Below, in pieces: positions 11,838 through 23,853 of a stretch of DNA of 64,000 nucleotides. Position 1 is the stretch's first letter. Every line of letters begins with the position of its first letter. The notes beneath the pieces are model-generated. The model saw only the letters and a list, made by a program, of their open reading frames with translations. It made no database searches and was not told the DNA's origin. The position numbers and the translations under genes are program-made. The DNA comes from Trametes villosa (Eukaryota > Basidiomycota > Agaricomycetes > Polyporales > Polyporaceae), in assembly GCA_002964805.2 (NCBI GenBank), contig PUDQ02000089.1, positions 186,001 through 250,000 of the forward strand, in the 5' to 3' direction.

Positions 11838-13089
11838 ATGCTCGGTGTCGGAGAGCTGTTCTTCCTCGCGTTTACTCTCGTGCTCTCCCTGATAGTCTCG
11901 CTCGCGATCACTGTTCCTCTTACTGGAGCTCTCGTTCGGCTGCGAGGTCAGTACTCCGGTCAACTCTTGGATAATGGTAGCGCATGCTAACATGGCATAC
12001 AGCCAACTACAACCCCAAGGCGCTGCAACTCGATCCTGAAGGAAATGTCCATGTTCATACTGGGCCGATTGTCACGGGCTTCTTTGGCATGCTGAGGCGA
12101 GTGTATCGCATTGAGGTAAGTCCCTAAACGCGTATGCGGCGCCACCGTAGGAGACCCATACGTCTTTTAGGGCTTTTCGGGGCTGTACAAGGGCGTCAGT
12201 GAGTAGCAAAACGCACATTGAAAGCATACATGAGCTTACCTGTTGTACAGTGCCTACCGCGCTTGCGACCATGGTCATGACCGGCTTCGCCGTCGCTGCG
12301 ACCGACTCTCGGGGGCTCACCAACCACACTCGTATCGACACCATCGACGCTGGATTCTTCGGGACTATCGTGGGCATGACCTTTGGAATGTTGATTGCCC
12401 TCCCCGCCGCCGTCCTGACTTACCGGTTCGTTATCCACCCCTTTCCGTTTACATCCCTCTAAACACGACTTCTAGCGCCATGGTGACGCCGTACAAGCTC
12501 CCCTACTTCAGGCCCATCTACTCCCTGCGCATTCTCCTCACTCCGACTGAAGGACGCCGTCCCTGGACTTTGTACCTCACCCCGGGTCTCCTCGCCACCC
12601 AAACCTTGCACATCCTCTACACCGTGGTCGTGCTCAGAAGCTTCCGCCTACTCCTTCTGTCCAAGAACTTCTCTCCCTTTAAGTTCGGGATTTACCTCGG
12701 CATCGAGATGCTCAGTGTGATTATCACCTGCCCCTTGGAAGTTATGGCGACGAAACTCGCTATCCAGCGCAACCACGCTAGCGCGGAGTACAACTCCGTC
12801 GAGCAGGAGGTGGAGGATGATGGAGTTGATGCTCACGAGTACGCGGAGTACTCCAACCAGGAAGAAGACGTCATTGGGTGCGTACTATGAGCATCGTTGG
12901 AGTACGGTTGACTGACTGTTTGGTAGACTCCGCCACGAGAAGGACCCCTATCTCGGGTTTATCGACTGCTTCAAGCGCATCGTCGACGAGGAGGGTTGGC
13001 AGACTCTGTACCGGGCGTGGTGGGTGACGATGCTTGCTGCTATTGCGAGCGCGACGGCTGCCGCTGCTCAGTACTCGGGAGTTGTGTGA
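11838..13089 (+). CDS. mitochondrial-carrier-like membrane protein
   Basis: Predicted 329-residue protein from exons 11838-11946, 12003-12115, 12171-12198, 12251-12425, 12476-12877 and 12927-13089. The frame is kept at each join. Two features show the mitochondrial carrier (SLC25) fold: the PLEVMATKLAIQR segment, which fits the Px[D/E]xx[K/R] odd-helix signature, and the matrix-loop motifs RIEGFSGLYKG and RIVDEEGWQTLYRAWW. The first and second repeats have degenerate signatures (PLTGALVR and PAAVLTYR), so only one canonical gating motif remains. This pattern is known in divergent carrier-like proteins. The substrate is not predictable. There is an acidic insertion of about 30 residues (EQEVEDDG...EEDVIG) before the last repeat. 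Confidence 0.8.
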
Positions 13090-16000
13090 TGTGATGTTGG
13101 TACTGCGGTGAGTTCATGCTCGTCATAACGTACTCAGGGTTGGCTGACCATAGTTGGGTAGATGTTGTCTCACGTTCTCGTCCTGTGTAATGCCCCTCAT
13201 GTGTAACATCGTTTCTTGCTAAGGTTCAATTGATTGGTCATTCCACCAGACTCATCCTGGATGACCCCAGCGAACTTTCGGGGCCATGTACCAATATTAG
13301 CAACCGGAGGAAGCTTCGCGCTGTGCGCTACCCAAGCCACCGAGAGGCCAGACGGACGGTGCAGCCTCGACAGGTCGATAATGCGGCTCTCGCAACCTGG
13401 AGTGACGGAATAGGTTCCGCGCAGGACTTCCGATCGCGCACATATGCATGAAGGGGTTAAGTTCTCCGAGCGCTGAGCTGACAGTGTAAGCTTCGCCGAT
13501 TCTCTGGAGAAGACCCTTCGTCAATCAGGCCCATCGACCTCCCAGGTTCTAACGCCACAACGGAGCGTCTCGTAACGCGGACTGCTGCCACCCTCTCATT
13601 TCTCCGCCGAACTCGTCCAGCGCGATGCCGCACCCGGGCAGCTTCAAGCATCGCGCTAATATTGGCGGCGCCGGCGTTGGAGAAGCATCTTTGCCTCCAA
13701 ACTCATCTAGACTCGCTAGATCCGTACGGTGCGTCTCTCCGTCCCTGTCACCGAGCCAGTGAGTGACTGCACCGAGGCATGGGCGTTCCCATCGCAAAAC
13801 GTCCGCCAGGGTCTGGTGGTGCAGGTGACCCCGCCTGGCGCGCTCGCCCGCTCGCCCCGAGGGCGTTCCCAGCGCCGATCCCATCGAAGACGACGTCGTG
13901 GACGATGCGTCCGCCTCCGGGGCTGCCGTTGAATGAGTCAGCAGGGAATGACAGGCGGATTCCCACCTGCATCGGGCAGCTCTTCGCGTTCTTGTCTGAT
14001 GGAAGGCGCCCAAGATGCTGCCAAGCCCGCAGCTGGGCGCCCTCCGTCCCGCCCTCATCTCCCGCCGCTGGGCGAGGGAGTGAGTTCAATGAAGACAAAA
14101 TGGCAGCGCTTCCGTCCTCGGACTCGCGTTCATATTGCGCGGGGCACCCGCTATGCTTTAGGCAAGGTGCGTGGGCTCAGTTCCACGACGGCGCTACGTC
14201 TCACCTCGGTGCAGGAGACTTCTCGGGGAAAGCATCCCTTGGTGCCGTTCCACTCACGCTGCTCCAATTGCTCCCCCCAAGCCACAGGCCACAGCATTCG
14301 CCTGCAGCGAGAAGAGCAGCGCGTTTCTGACCGACGGCCCATTAGGCGGAGTCGGAACGTTAGCGTGCGCAAGTGCAGAAGGATAATGCTTCGAAGCTCC
14401 GGACCTCGTGCTACTATTCAAGTCCCCGACGCCCTTCCCATCCGCCGTCCGACCTGCTCCGCAAATCTTCTAGGGACCGACGCGCCCGCCCTCTGATCGC
14501 TGCTCGCTGGGGCTTCTTGAGGCCGTGCTGGCTACCGACCCCGCTCGCTGCCGACGCAAGCGTCCTCCGTGCTCCCCACCCCCAGCCCCGCCGCCCCGGA
14601 GCCCGAGCAAATCGAGCTGAAGATTCAGACTCCGGGCGCCGTTCTCGTCTTCCTCTGCACTCCAAACGCCGCCCGAGGCCCGCGCATCCGAGCGACTCCA
14701 TGAGTCGCACACAGAGTTCCCTTAAGCTGCCGCCAAGCCCTTCGCGATACCGCACCTTGTCGCTGCATTGTCTTCGCGCGGGTTCCCACCCCTCACAGCC
14801 TCGCTCCCACTGCGCGCATTGGAACTCGGACAGTCATTCCAGCGCGCGCGTACTACCCCCGGCGCCGTTGTGGCGTTTATGAATTGGACCCGTCGGGCTT
14901 GCGCGCTGGGCTGCGAGCCTGGTGTGCTTCATGACCCCGCGCGGTGCACGCCCGCCCGCTCGATCGACGCCGGGGGCTTATCCTCGTATCGGAGCGATCG
15001 AGGACCTGGCCGGTACGTGTCTGCCGGAACTGGCCCGACGTGCCCCGTCGTCCAGGATTCTGCAGGAGCTGTGGTTACTGCACTCGGTACGCACCGTCGC
15101 GCGTTCTCCTTCGCTCGCGCGCGTTCCAGAACGCTGAGGTTACCTTTAGCTGCGTTCGTACCCTCAAAGTAAACGCCGCCCGCTATCTCGCCTGAGGCGC
15201 ATTGAATCGACACCACGGGATACCTCCCGGAGACCGCGTCGCGATGTCGGGTTCGCGGATTTCGGCGCAGGCGGTGCACAGCCCGCGGCGGGACCAGGCG
15301 ACCGACGCGGTCGACTTCCATTCCCGCCAAGGCCAGGTCAGCGAACACTGTTCGCCTGCGGGGATTCCCCCGCCATCAAGCTTGGTATCGTTCTTCCGTC
15401 TGCGTTCCTCCTGCCCAGACGGAGTCCAACTGACGCCGCTGCATGGTTCGTTTCCGCGAACTCCGGCAATCGCTCTCTAGGCACCGTCCGCCATGCGGCT
15501 CGCCGTGCACCCAAGATGCACTGAAGCATCTTCGAGGGCGTGCACACCCTCGCAGGCAGCGTCAAGCACCTCGGTCGCGCTGTTCAAGCGCTTCGACGTT
15601 GCTCCCCTCATACTGCGCCGGCAGAGCGCTGGGCAAGCCCGCCTATCGCGCCGCCTATCGCCGTACGCCCTTTCCAAATCTCTGCTCGACATTCGCTAGC
15701 CCCGGGACGCTGCACCGCCGCCGGTACAGCGAGTAAAACGTCATAAGCACTCAGCGCTGCACTGTGGGTGCTTCCGATACTGCGTCTGGAAGCCTCCTGT
15801 CCGACTGCCGGTGCCAAGCCCCAGTTCATGCATCAGCCTTCGCTCGCCCACACGTTTGTCGGGTCCACCATGCTGCAGAAGTAGCAAAAGCGGAGCAGCC
15901 GCCTTCGATGCGGTGGGGAAACGCAAGTCATCAGTGCGCCGGGTGACGTACTAATTCGAGTCGGTTCGCTCTACTGTTGCGAGCTCTGTCGTTCTCAATG

Positions 16001-17526
16001 CACCGCGGTCCGCCTGTCGAGCTAGTAAGTCGCAACTGTCAAAATTCGACTCCACAGTGGCCGCACTAACGTACGTTTTTGGCCTGGAAGCAGATAAACC
16101 CACCCCGCGGGATGCCAATGGCGGTGGCCCCCTTGCAGGCCATCCGCGCGCGGCGTGACATATGTGGGCGTTCCGAGACAGGCCTGGCGGGCCGCCGGTG
16201 ATGCATCTCACGCATCGCGCAGGACGCATCTTACCACGCCAGCTAGATAACCGTCGATCAGGATGGGACCGCCACATCCGCCGCGTTACGTGCATGGGAA
16301 CCACCTCCGGTTCACATCGGCGGTGAATGGTCTGGGCATACTGACAGGGTGCCAAGATTGCAGGCAAACGCAATGGGCGTGCAGGATCTCGCCTGAAAGC
16401 ATCCCGAGCGTTGCCATCCAGGCACTAGGGGTGTTATCGCGCTGCCTGCCAGGGAGCACGCCCGAGTAAGGTGCAAATGTGATCTGGTATAGAGCTCATC
16501 AAATAGCATTCGCCTCCGCCGCCGTCGATCTGGGGACAGATTGGGGTGCTCATCAACAATAGTGGTAGACGGTGTACCTGCCGAAGTTCATTCGGGACCT
16601 CGACCGCACAATGCGCCCGTCGCTGGCGCACAAGCCGTTGCCTTTTCGGCGCTGCCAAGCCGTCCGAGATCTGATGGGACATGTCCCGGGATTCATGGAC
16701 ACGTCCAAGGCCGGAAAAGCCCCCTGCTTCCCACGTAGGTGCGCGGCGGGACGGGTTGGGACGTTGGTTGTGCATGACTCTGTCCCGCTCGCCGTGCTGC
16801 ATTAACCGTGTTCTTGCAGGGTCGCACACCGTGCCGCAGCTGTCGCGGCTTCGAGACTCGGATGGGGTCGCTCGCGAACGTCACAAGGCCGGGCCGTGGA
16901 AGAGCTGTCGTCGGCGCAGACGGCAGAGGGGCATGGATGCGATGCGTTACGTGTGTTGGTATTGAGTGGGCAGAACGCCGACCCGTCGATGTTTGGCAGG
17001 TACGGGAGGGAGTCGGAACGCGGTTTGTCGCCGGAGAGGGCGCAAGGTGTCGTGGGTCCGCACCCGCCCCGATTCTGTTGACGTGGGTGCGCAGACGGTC
17101 CCCGGCGGGCTTGGCGCTCGCCGCTTCTCCTCTGAGAGTCAATCGCAGCTGGCGAAAGCAGCCGGCCTTCCTCCCTGCGATTGTCACGGTCGTCGGTGCC
17201 AGGCCCACGAGACGCTGATGGGCGCACCCTTTCCGGCGTTCTCCACCTCTCACGCTGCGCTGTCCGGAATAATTCCCAGTATTCCCACTCCGGTGTCCGA
17301 CGCACCGTCCCAGCCTACCCTCGGCGTGCGCCTATCGCGCAATGTCGCTCGGTTCTCCTTCTCGAGCATTTCCAGCGGCCCTAGACGTGCTTCCCAGTCA
17401 CCACCTGCCTTTCAGAGCATTATGCCTGCCCCGTCCGCCGGGTCTAGTGCCAAGCCCTCTCTGATTTCGGCGCGTTATAAAGTCCTCCGAGTGCGATTCG
17501 CCCGATTGATTTGTGCCCCCAGAATC
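13090..17526. other. gene-poor stretch, 4.4 kb, no recognised gene
   Basis: No convincing coding frame, transposase, reverse transcriptase, RNA gene or terminal repeat was recognised on either strand. Between about 13.5 and 15.8 kb the plus strand is C-rich with many short open frames, which could reflect an eroded gene or element. A short segment near 16570-16720 reads like protein on plus but has no start or family. The last few hundred bases before 17526 are the promoter of the Zn2Cys6 gene. Confidence 0.4.
17476..17481 (+). promoter_or_regulatory. TATA box of the Zn2Cys6 gene
   Basis: TATAAA lies 46 bases upstream of the ATG at 17527, a plausible position for a fungal TATA box with a very short leader. 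Confidence 0.45.
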
Positions 17527-19074
17527 ATGTCTACCGATTCCGCTACCGCAAAGAAGAGAGCTTCTGCTGCCTCTCCGAAGCGCACCTCCGAGGACGACCA
17601 CCGACGTGAGTGTCGCCCACCCCCGCACTCCCATACATATTGACCCCGATGCAGGGAAGCGGCGCAACCGCCCTACCCAATCATGCCTGAACTGTCATAC
17701 GTCGAAGCGCATGGTGAGCAGCTCGTCTGTCGCATCCCCCAGGCGACATGTGCTGACCTTGAGCTTGATTGCAGTGCGACCGACAGCGTCCGTGCGGTCG
17801 ATGCACGCAGCTGGGCCTGGTAAGCCGCCCGTGACCTTGACGCCGCGCGTTTTCTTACACGTACATCGCAGACGGGGCTCTGTGTCTACGAAGTTGACAA
17901 CCCTTCGCATCGGTAAGCCTACTCTATTGGTCGGCGCGAACGACGCTGACAGGCGCATCACAGGGCCAACGCGCAGGATGAGGCGGCCCGGTTGCAAAAG
18001 CGTGTTGCCGAGCTCGAGAGCATTATCCGTGAGGTGAGCACCACGTTGCTTACGGTACTCCCACCGCAGCCGCTGATTAATCGATACACGCAGCTCAAGA
18101 ACAAGCCGCATCCTCGGTGGGCCCAGCCTGGAACGACGACGGCGAGCAGCTCTTCGCCAGGCAGTCTATTAGCGGATGATTCCGGCGCGGCGACCTCGCC
18201 CTCGCCAGGAGGGCATTCTCCCGGCTACTTCGCCCTCCCTCCGAGGTCCCCCGTTCAAACGCGAGCACGCACCCCTGCTTCCCCTTCTGCGACGCTCGAG
18301 CCGCCGTCTCGCTCCTCCGCCGGTCCTTCTGGCTTTGGCCCTCCGTCCCCACTTAATACCCCGTCTCCATCGGCCCATTCCCCCACCGAACCTTACCCCT
18401 GCCATGGCGGCGATGTGCTCAGCTCCATGCTCAGCCCTGAGTACGACTTGTCTTCTCTCCTGACGTCTTGCCAGGCATCTGCCAACGGTGGAGCCCAAGA
18501 CGGCTATCTGAACGACATGCTCGAAACCCTCCTCGCCGCCCCTGAACCGTGCCCGGGCGGTCACCACGCCGACGACCATTGCGGTTGCCTCAATGACCAT
18601 ACGAGCTACAACACCGTGCTCGAGCTGTCACTACGTCTGCGGCGCGCGGTCGAGGTCCTGTCACGATATGCCAAGCATGGCGCGCAGTCTGACTGCAAGG
18701 TTCATAGGGGGATCTCGGACCTTGACAGGTTCACGACGTAAGTTATCCAGAGTTTGGCGCGATTTTCGGCGGCTGATAACCTCCCGCTCGCGTCGCCCAG
18801 GTCTGCATTGGGCAACATCCTCACACCCCCAGAGCCTATCTCTTCCCAGCCCCGGACGCCGCCACTACCCGCGCCCGGGGCCTTCGGACGGGCAGCCTAC
18901 ACGGGCGAAAGGCATCCCCAGAGCGGCGCTGCGGCAGCGCTCGCCCCTGGCCCGCTCCATTCTCCACGTGCATGGGACTTCAAGTCCTACCCCAGCCCGC
19001 CCTGGGACGACTCCTTCATGTCGTGGGAGCCGCTCCGGCAGCCTGCAGAGTGGTCGCAAGGGCCGGGCCTCTAG
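17527..19074 (+). CDS. Zn2Cys6 zinc-cluster transcription factor, short form
   Basis: Nuclear DNA-binding regulator of 403 residues. Exons are 17527-17605, 17655-17713, 17775-17819, 17872-17912, 17964-18033, 18094-18737 and 18801-19074. The zinc cluster reads Cx2Cx6Cx5Cx2Cx8C (SCLNCHTSKRMC ... PCGRC ... GLC) and is spread over three exons. It is followed by a linker and a short coiled coil (AARLQKRVAELESIIRE), as in Gal4-type dimerising factors. The remainder is Ser/Pro-rich. A moderately conserved Cys/His-containing segment (HHADDHCGCLNDH, then LELSLRLRRAVEVLSRYAKH) lies near residue 250. No fungal_trans middle-homology domain is visible. The target genes are unknown. Confidence 0.88.
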
Positions 19075-20809
19075 TTTCGGACAGTCGCCGCTGGATAGAG
19101 TTCGATACCCCTTGTACATATTTATAGCTGTATTCCTCGGACTAGCCCTCTGACCTGTTGTTGTTAAACATGCGCCCCTGCACGCGCCGCCGCGGAACTA
19201 TTTTGGTAGTGCGAGATCCGTGAACTCGAGATTCCATCAAATCGCAATCTCGGTCACCTCGATCAGGAGGCCGGCCGATGACTTATTGTTGTGTGCTGGG
19301 CGCCCACAAACTATACCTTAAACGATAGTAACCACCTCGACTTACAGCATGTACGTTCGTCGATTTTCCTGTCCGCGGCGATCCTTCGCGTTCAAGTTCC
19401 TGCTGGAGAGGAGGAGTGAGGGACACGATGAGAACCGCAGCAGCGTTCATCAGGGGAGTACTGGGGAAAACTAACCCATGCGGTCCTCAAGAACGTTCGT
19501 ATGGTATCAGCGTGAGTGCGCGCGCTCTCCAGCGGAAAGTCCTTGGCCCGCCGATGGGCTAATCGCGCTGCACCACCCCAAACTGAGCGACCAAAGACAG
19601 GGCGCAGTATGTGAAAATCGGATGTTCACGACAGAAACACAGAAAAGCGCCAATCAATACGTCTGATGCCACCGGTGATTCCATCTGCGCGACAGAAGAA
19701 GGCATAGCACTGGATGCCGCCGACGCTAGGCCCAATAAGCATCAAGGTGCAGCGCAAAGTGAACGGGTAGTTACCGGTAACATGAGAGTGCGCAGGTAAT
19801 TCATTCTGAAAACCAGCTGACCCGTTAACAATGCCGTAGGATCATCCGCCCGAGAGAGTGGGTGTTGTCCATATACTTGCCAGATGAGATCATAAAACGT
19901 TGTCCGAGCGCGGCCAGACCTGCAGGGTTGCTTGAGATTCGACATTCGCAGCCAATGTTGGCCCTGTGTGGGATCTTATCTTATCTTATCAGATACGGTG
20001 AGAGACTTCCCTGCGATCGCACCTTGTACCATGCGCGTACCGGGCGCGCCGGTGTGAAGGAGGAGCGGCCTGGGGAATTTGCATGGAGGAAATCTACAGA
20101 GCGGTCCGGCAGAACACAAAATCAGCCATGGCGCAAACGAGACCCGCGGGGCCCGCCAGTGACAAGTGTGCTGTCAGAACTGACACCGGATGCGCGGAGA
20201 AATCAGGAGAAGCGGACGACGCGTGAGTCTGTCGAACAAGGCAGCTTCAGCGCGGGATGGGGAAAAGATGCTTACGCTCCGTTCACATGCCAAGAGTGCG
20301 CCAAGAGCTCAGCAGTGGTGCCAAGCTCCAGCGGATACCTTCGCGGCTGCAGTGCACCCTTGGCGGCTTCCCGGCGTATCGTGGTGCGCCTGCTTGGCTG
20401 CGGAGAGTTCAACGAACGTCGGGAAAGCGTTGGGTGCTGCTGACACGGTGCGCGTGCAGCAGCGCACGGGACTGCGGGCGAACAGTTGCTGCGGGGACAA
20501 ATCACGGGCAAGCCCAAGAGCGATAGCAACTCAGCAGGGAGTCGAATGGGGAGAGTCGAGACCGTAGGCATATTACGCACCGTTGGATCGGACCGATAAA
20601 GCAGCTCTGTACTCATGGGAAGAGAAGCCTCTCGCGAGCGACGACGTCAGTCCTGTGGAGGCCCTTCGACGTACTTGAGTTAAACTCAACCAGAGCAATG
20701 CTATCCCTAAGGAGGAAGCGCATTTCTACGGCGGGGAGACACCCTGTAAGAGCGGCGGTCGCATAATTAAAGCGTACCTAGAGGTAGGACGCCGAGGATG
20801 CGTTTATTT
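19075..20809. other. intergenic, no recognised gene
   Basis: Downstream flank of the Zn2Cys6 gene and further unassigned DNA. Frames of up to about 190 codons occur on plus (19862-20443), but they show no family features, no intron continuity and an unconvincing composition. Confidence 0.4.
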
Positions 20810-21311
20810 TTACGGTACGCGGGAGCTATACAGGCAGAAGTTAGTAACCGGGGGTACACTCGTGTCGGACTCCGATGGGTTGAATGCGGCTGAGAGCTGA
20901 ATGGTCCCAAATCTCTCAGCGATCACCGTATGTCTTGAAGTGAATTGGGTACCTTGTGATCTCTGTCTCAATGACTCAATGAACTCCTGACGTCTCCAAA
21001 GTTTCGAGCCTGGGAGACCAAATCGATGATGGTGCCTTGTTTTTTGAAGCAACGGTTGAAATCCGGTGATAATGGTGCAAAGCATTGGGTGCAGGTCGAT
21101 CAAGTCCAGGACGTACTGACTAATCTTGTCCGTAAAGTGACCATGCGTTTGCGACAGGACGGGCGCATCGTAGACCAGAGCAAAGGCGCTGCAAAGCGTC
21201 GGCAGGTGAGCTCGGTCGACGACTGTCGGAAAGAGCGCCGGCCCTGGGTGGCCCGCTCCGGTCCGCGCTAGAAATGTCTCGAAAAGGCAGGCTTCCAGGT
21301 CGCCACGTGCT
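20810..21311 (-). pseudogene. unassigned coding-like frame, possible gene fragment
   Basis: On minus, a frame of about 167 codons stays open from just after a TAA near 21312 to a stop at 20810. It has no ATG in its first half and no recognised family. The composition looks protein-like: it is Leu/Phe-rich at first (PALFPTVVDRAHLPTLC) and later has FTDKISQYVLDLIDLHP and IITGFQPLLQKT. It could be the last exon of an unrecognised gene whose upstream exon overlaps the U2AF1 promoter, a remnant of an F-box-like protein, or chance. It lies within about 80 bases of the U2AF1 start, on the opposite strand. Confidence 0.25.
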
Positions 21312-21393
21312 TAGTCAGCTTCAGCCACCTACATAAACGCGAATTCACATCTGCGACGCACTCATCCATCCCCTGTCCATACGCTCGCTCATC

Positions 21394-22302
21394 ATGGCTT
21401 CACATTTGGTATGTTGCGTCTTTCTGGTGTTATTTGAGCCGCAGGGCTGACCAGTGTTAGGCAAACATCTTCGGTACTGAGCAAGATCGCGTGAACTGTT
21501 CGTTCTACTACAAAGTGCGTTCTTTGCCATCCTACGATTCGCAGCAGGTAGCTAATCTTGCGTCCTACAGATTGGCGCATGCCGCCACGGTGATCGCTGC
21601 TCAAGGAAGCACATCAAGCCCGCGTTCTCCCAGACCATTCTTCTTCCCAACGTCTACCACAACCCCGCACACGACCCAGTATGCACGAAGACTGAGAAGG
21701 AGTTGCAGGAGGGATTCGACGCGGTGTACGAAGACCTCTATTGCGAGTTGGCGAAGTTTGGACATCTTTTGGAGCTTCACGTGAGTAGCGAACATCTTGT
21801 ATGTTTTCGAGGTATGCTGAGGACTTCGATCGTGCAGGTTTGCGACAATGTCGGCGACCACCTCATTGGTAACGTGTACGCACGCTACGAGTGGGAGACC
21901 GAGGCACAAGCTGCTGTGGACAACCTGAACGACCGCTGGTATGCAGGTGAGTTGTGCAGTTACCCTTTCATAGAATTCGCGCTTATGACGCGTCAAGGCC
22001 GTCCCCTGTATGCTGAACTGTCTCCCGTCACCGACTTCCGGGAGGCATGCTGTCGGCAAAATGAGAACGGCGAGTGCAATCGCGGCGGGTTCTGCAACTT
22101 CATGCATCTGCGACTCCCGACCGCGGAGCTCGCGCGCTCCCTGCGCCACGGCCAGCGCTTGGAGAGGCGCCTGAACCCCCAGCAGACCACGGGTGGTGGA
22201 GGCTGGGAGCCGACAAAGAGAGAGTCTGGCCGTGGCAGGAGCGCAAGTCCTTCCAAGCGTGGTGGGCGCAACGACGGCGAAGACAGGTGGACTCGGAAGT
22301 AA
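21394..22302 (+). CDS. U2AF1: U2AF small subunit (U2AF35/U2AF1)
   Basis: Splicing factor that recognises the 3' splice-site AG with the large U2AF subunit. It is 230 residues from exons 21394-21408, 21461-21514, 21571-21780, 21838-21946 and 21998-22302. The first CCCH zinc finger ([20 protein letters not shown]) spans exons 2 and 3. It is followed by the U2AF-homology/RRM motif (LLPNVYHNP, then ELHVCDNVGDHLIGNVYARY), the conserved RPLYAELSPVTDFREACC, and the second CCCH finger (CRQNENGECNRGGFCNFMH). The C-terminus is short, with Gly/Arg/Ser-rich sequence in place of a long RS domain. It is convergent with ALG14, whose stop is 170 bases away. Confidence 0.96.
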
Positions 22303-22473
22303 GGGGTCGATGTCGTTGCTCAGCCATGTCTATTTCGCTTTCGTGTATCTTGCGTGTGGTCCCTTGTCTGTATATATTGTACTAAAGTTATAGTCGCTCA
22401 TGACGTCCCGCTCCGGAGTGCTCCCGCATCGGAGTCTCCGCATGCTGATGCATGCAACATACCTCCCATCCGG

Positions 22474-23470
22474 TTATACTAGCCAGCCCCGATACTCGGC
22501 AGCTTTGTCGTCCTTAGCAAGATCTGGCCACTGTACAACGAACCTGCTGGAATGAGAGTTTCGCCCGTGACGGACATCGGACAGTTTGGCTCACCTATCT
22601 ACCAACAATCTCAGCAGTTTGCCAGAAAGGGACAGTCGCCGCACCCGAGCGAAAGATTCAACATAGATCAGCTTCGGGGAGCGCAGTCCGAAAACCTGAA
22701 GAAGCACATGAGTGGGCTAACGCCGACTTCTGTGAACAGAAGGGCATACGCGATTGAGATACGCCGCGATACAGAGGACGAAGCATGTCCCGGGCCCGTT
22801 GAGTAACAGAACCTCCGCAACAGGCGTACCGTAGACCAAAGGGTCTACCGTGAGGTGCCGTACGGCAGCAGCGAGGGAAAGCGCCGCAGTAGCTGGGGTG
22901 GTGAGGAGCGACTGGTGGACATGCCGAGCCCTCGGGATTACGATGAATGAATAAGGCGTCTCTGTGGGTACGTTCTGATATACGGTCAACCGTCGGTGCA
23001 CAGCCTAGGGAAAGGAAGTTCGGGAAGAAGATACGAACGGATCGGGTGCCGCCCTGCACGTCGGCGGCTTTAAGTGCTTCCAGTTCGAGGGCCTTTCGCA
23101 TGCTCAGTGAGTCCCCCTCACTGATAAAGTAGGTGCGCGGGAAATAGCGGGAGAAATCCAGCGCGGATAGAAGGCTCAGTGCCTCGCTGGTATGCCCCCC
23201 TGTGGGCATAGTCCCATCAGTATACGCCGACCCCCAGCGCGTAGATAGACATACCTGAGCCGAGGAAGACGGCGAGCCTGCAGCTGTCTGTGGCGCGTCG
23301 CCGCTCACTAGGCTTGGCAGTCTTTGTCGCGGTGAGAACGCTGTACAGCCGTGCTAGGAACAGGATGGAGACCAAGCCAATGCCGAGGCAAAGATTCACA
23401 AGGGTACCCTGATAATGCCTGGGTTAACGAACGACACGTAAATTCGGATGTTTTGGAGCTGCCTGACCAT
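22474..23470 (-). CDS. ALG14: ALG14, membrane anchor subunit of UDP-GlcNAc transferase
   Basis: ALG14 tethers the catalytic subunit ALG13 to the ER membrane for the second step of lipid-linked oligosaccharide synthesis (GlcNAc transfer to dolichyl-PP-GlcNAc). An N-terminal hydrophobic helix (LCLGIGLVSILFLARLY) precedes the hallmark GSGGHTSE glycine-rich motif, which is made by splicing 23255 to 23199. Further signatures are YFISEGDSLS, FIVIPRARHVHQS, PVAEVLLLNGPGTCF, PKLIYVESFARVRRLSLSGK and FVVQWPDL near the end (TAA at 22474-22476). Introns are resolved for most joins. The start is uncertain: the exon holding the membrane helix has no ATG, and the best upstream option is an ATG at 23470 spliced to 23408, which would make a three-base first coding exon. 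It is divergent from CDC23. Confidence 0.9.
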
Positions 23471-23853
23471 GGGGACGTTGCCAGCGGTCAGCTAGACTTC
23501 CACAGGCCCGTTCGACAGCTCTCAGTGAGCTCGAGTCAATTATACGGATGCAGACGAGAGGTGTATGGGCAGGGAGGCTCAGCCGCGCCCCTGCACCATC
23601 GTGCTGGGTAGAACGTGCCAAGCTGGCATCGCCATCGCGGTCTTGCACGCCGTGACAGGTACCGTGACCTGGATGTCTACACCTTCCATTTTGGGAACGC
23701 GTCGCGTTATGGCGGTGGCTGCGAGTCGGACGCGCCGCGCGACGTCCTTTCTCCCCTCTACATCGTCTGAACACCTCGGTGGCCGCGGTGCCACTCTCGC
23801 TGAAAAGATCTCGCCGGTTGAAGCGCATACATCTCAAGGACACTAAGTCTGAC

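Noticed and set aside
19862..20443. 193-codon plus-strand frame
   Set aside because: No recognised motif, no start context or splice continuation, and overlapping frames of similar quality nearby.
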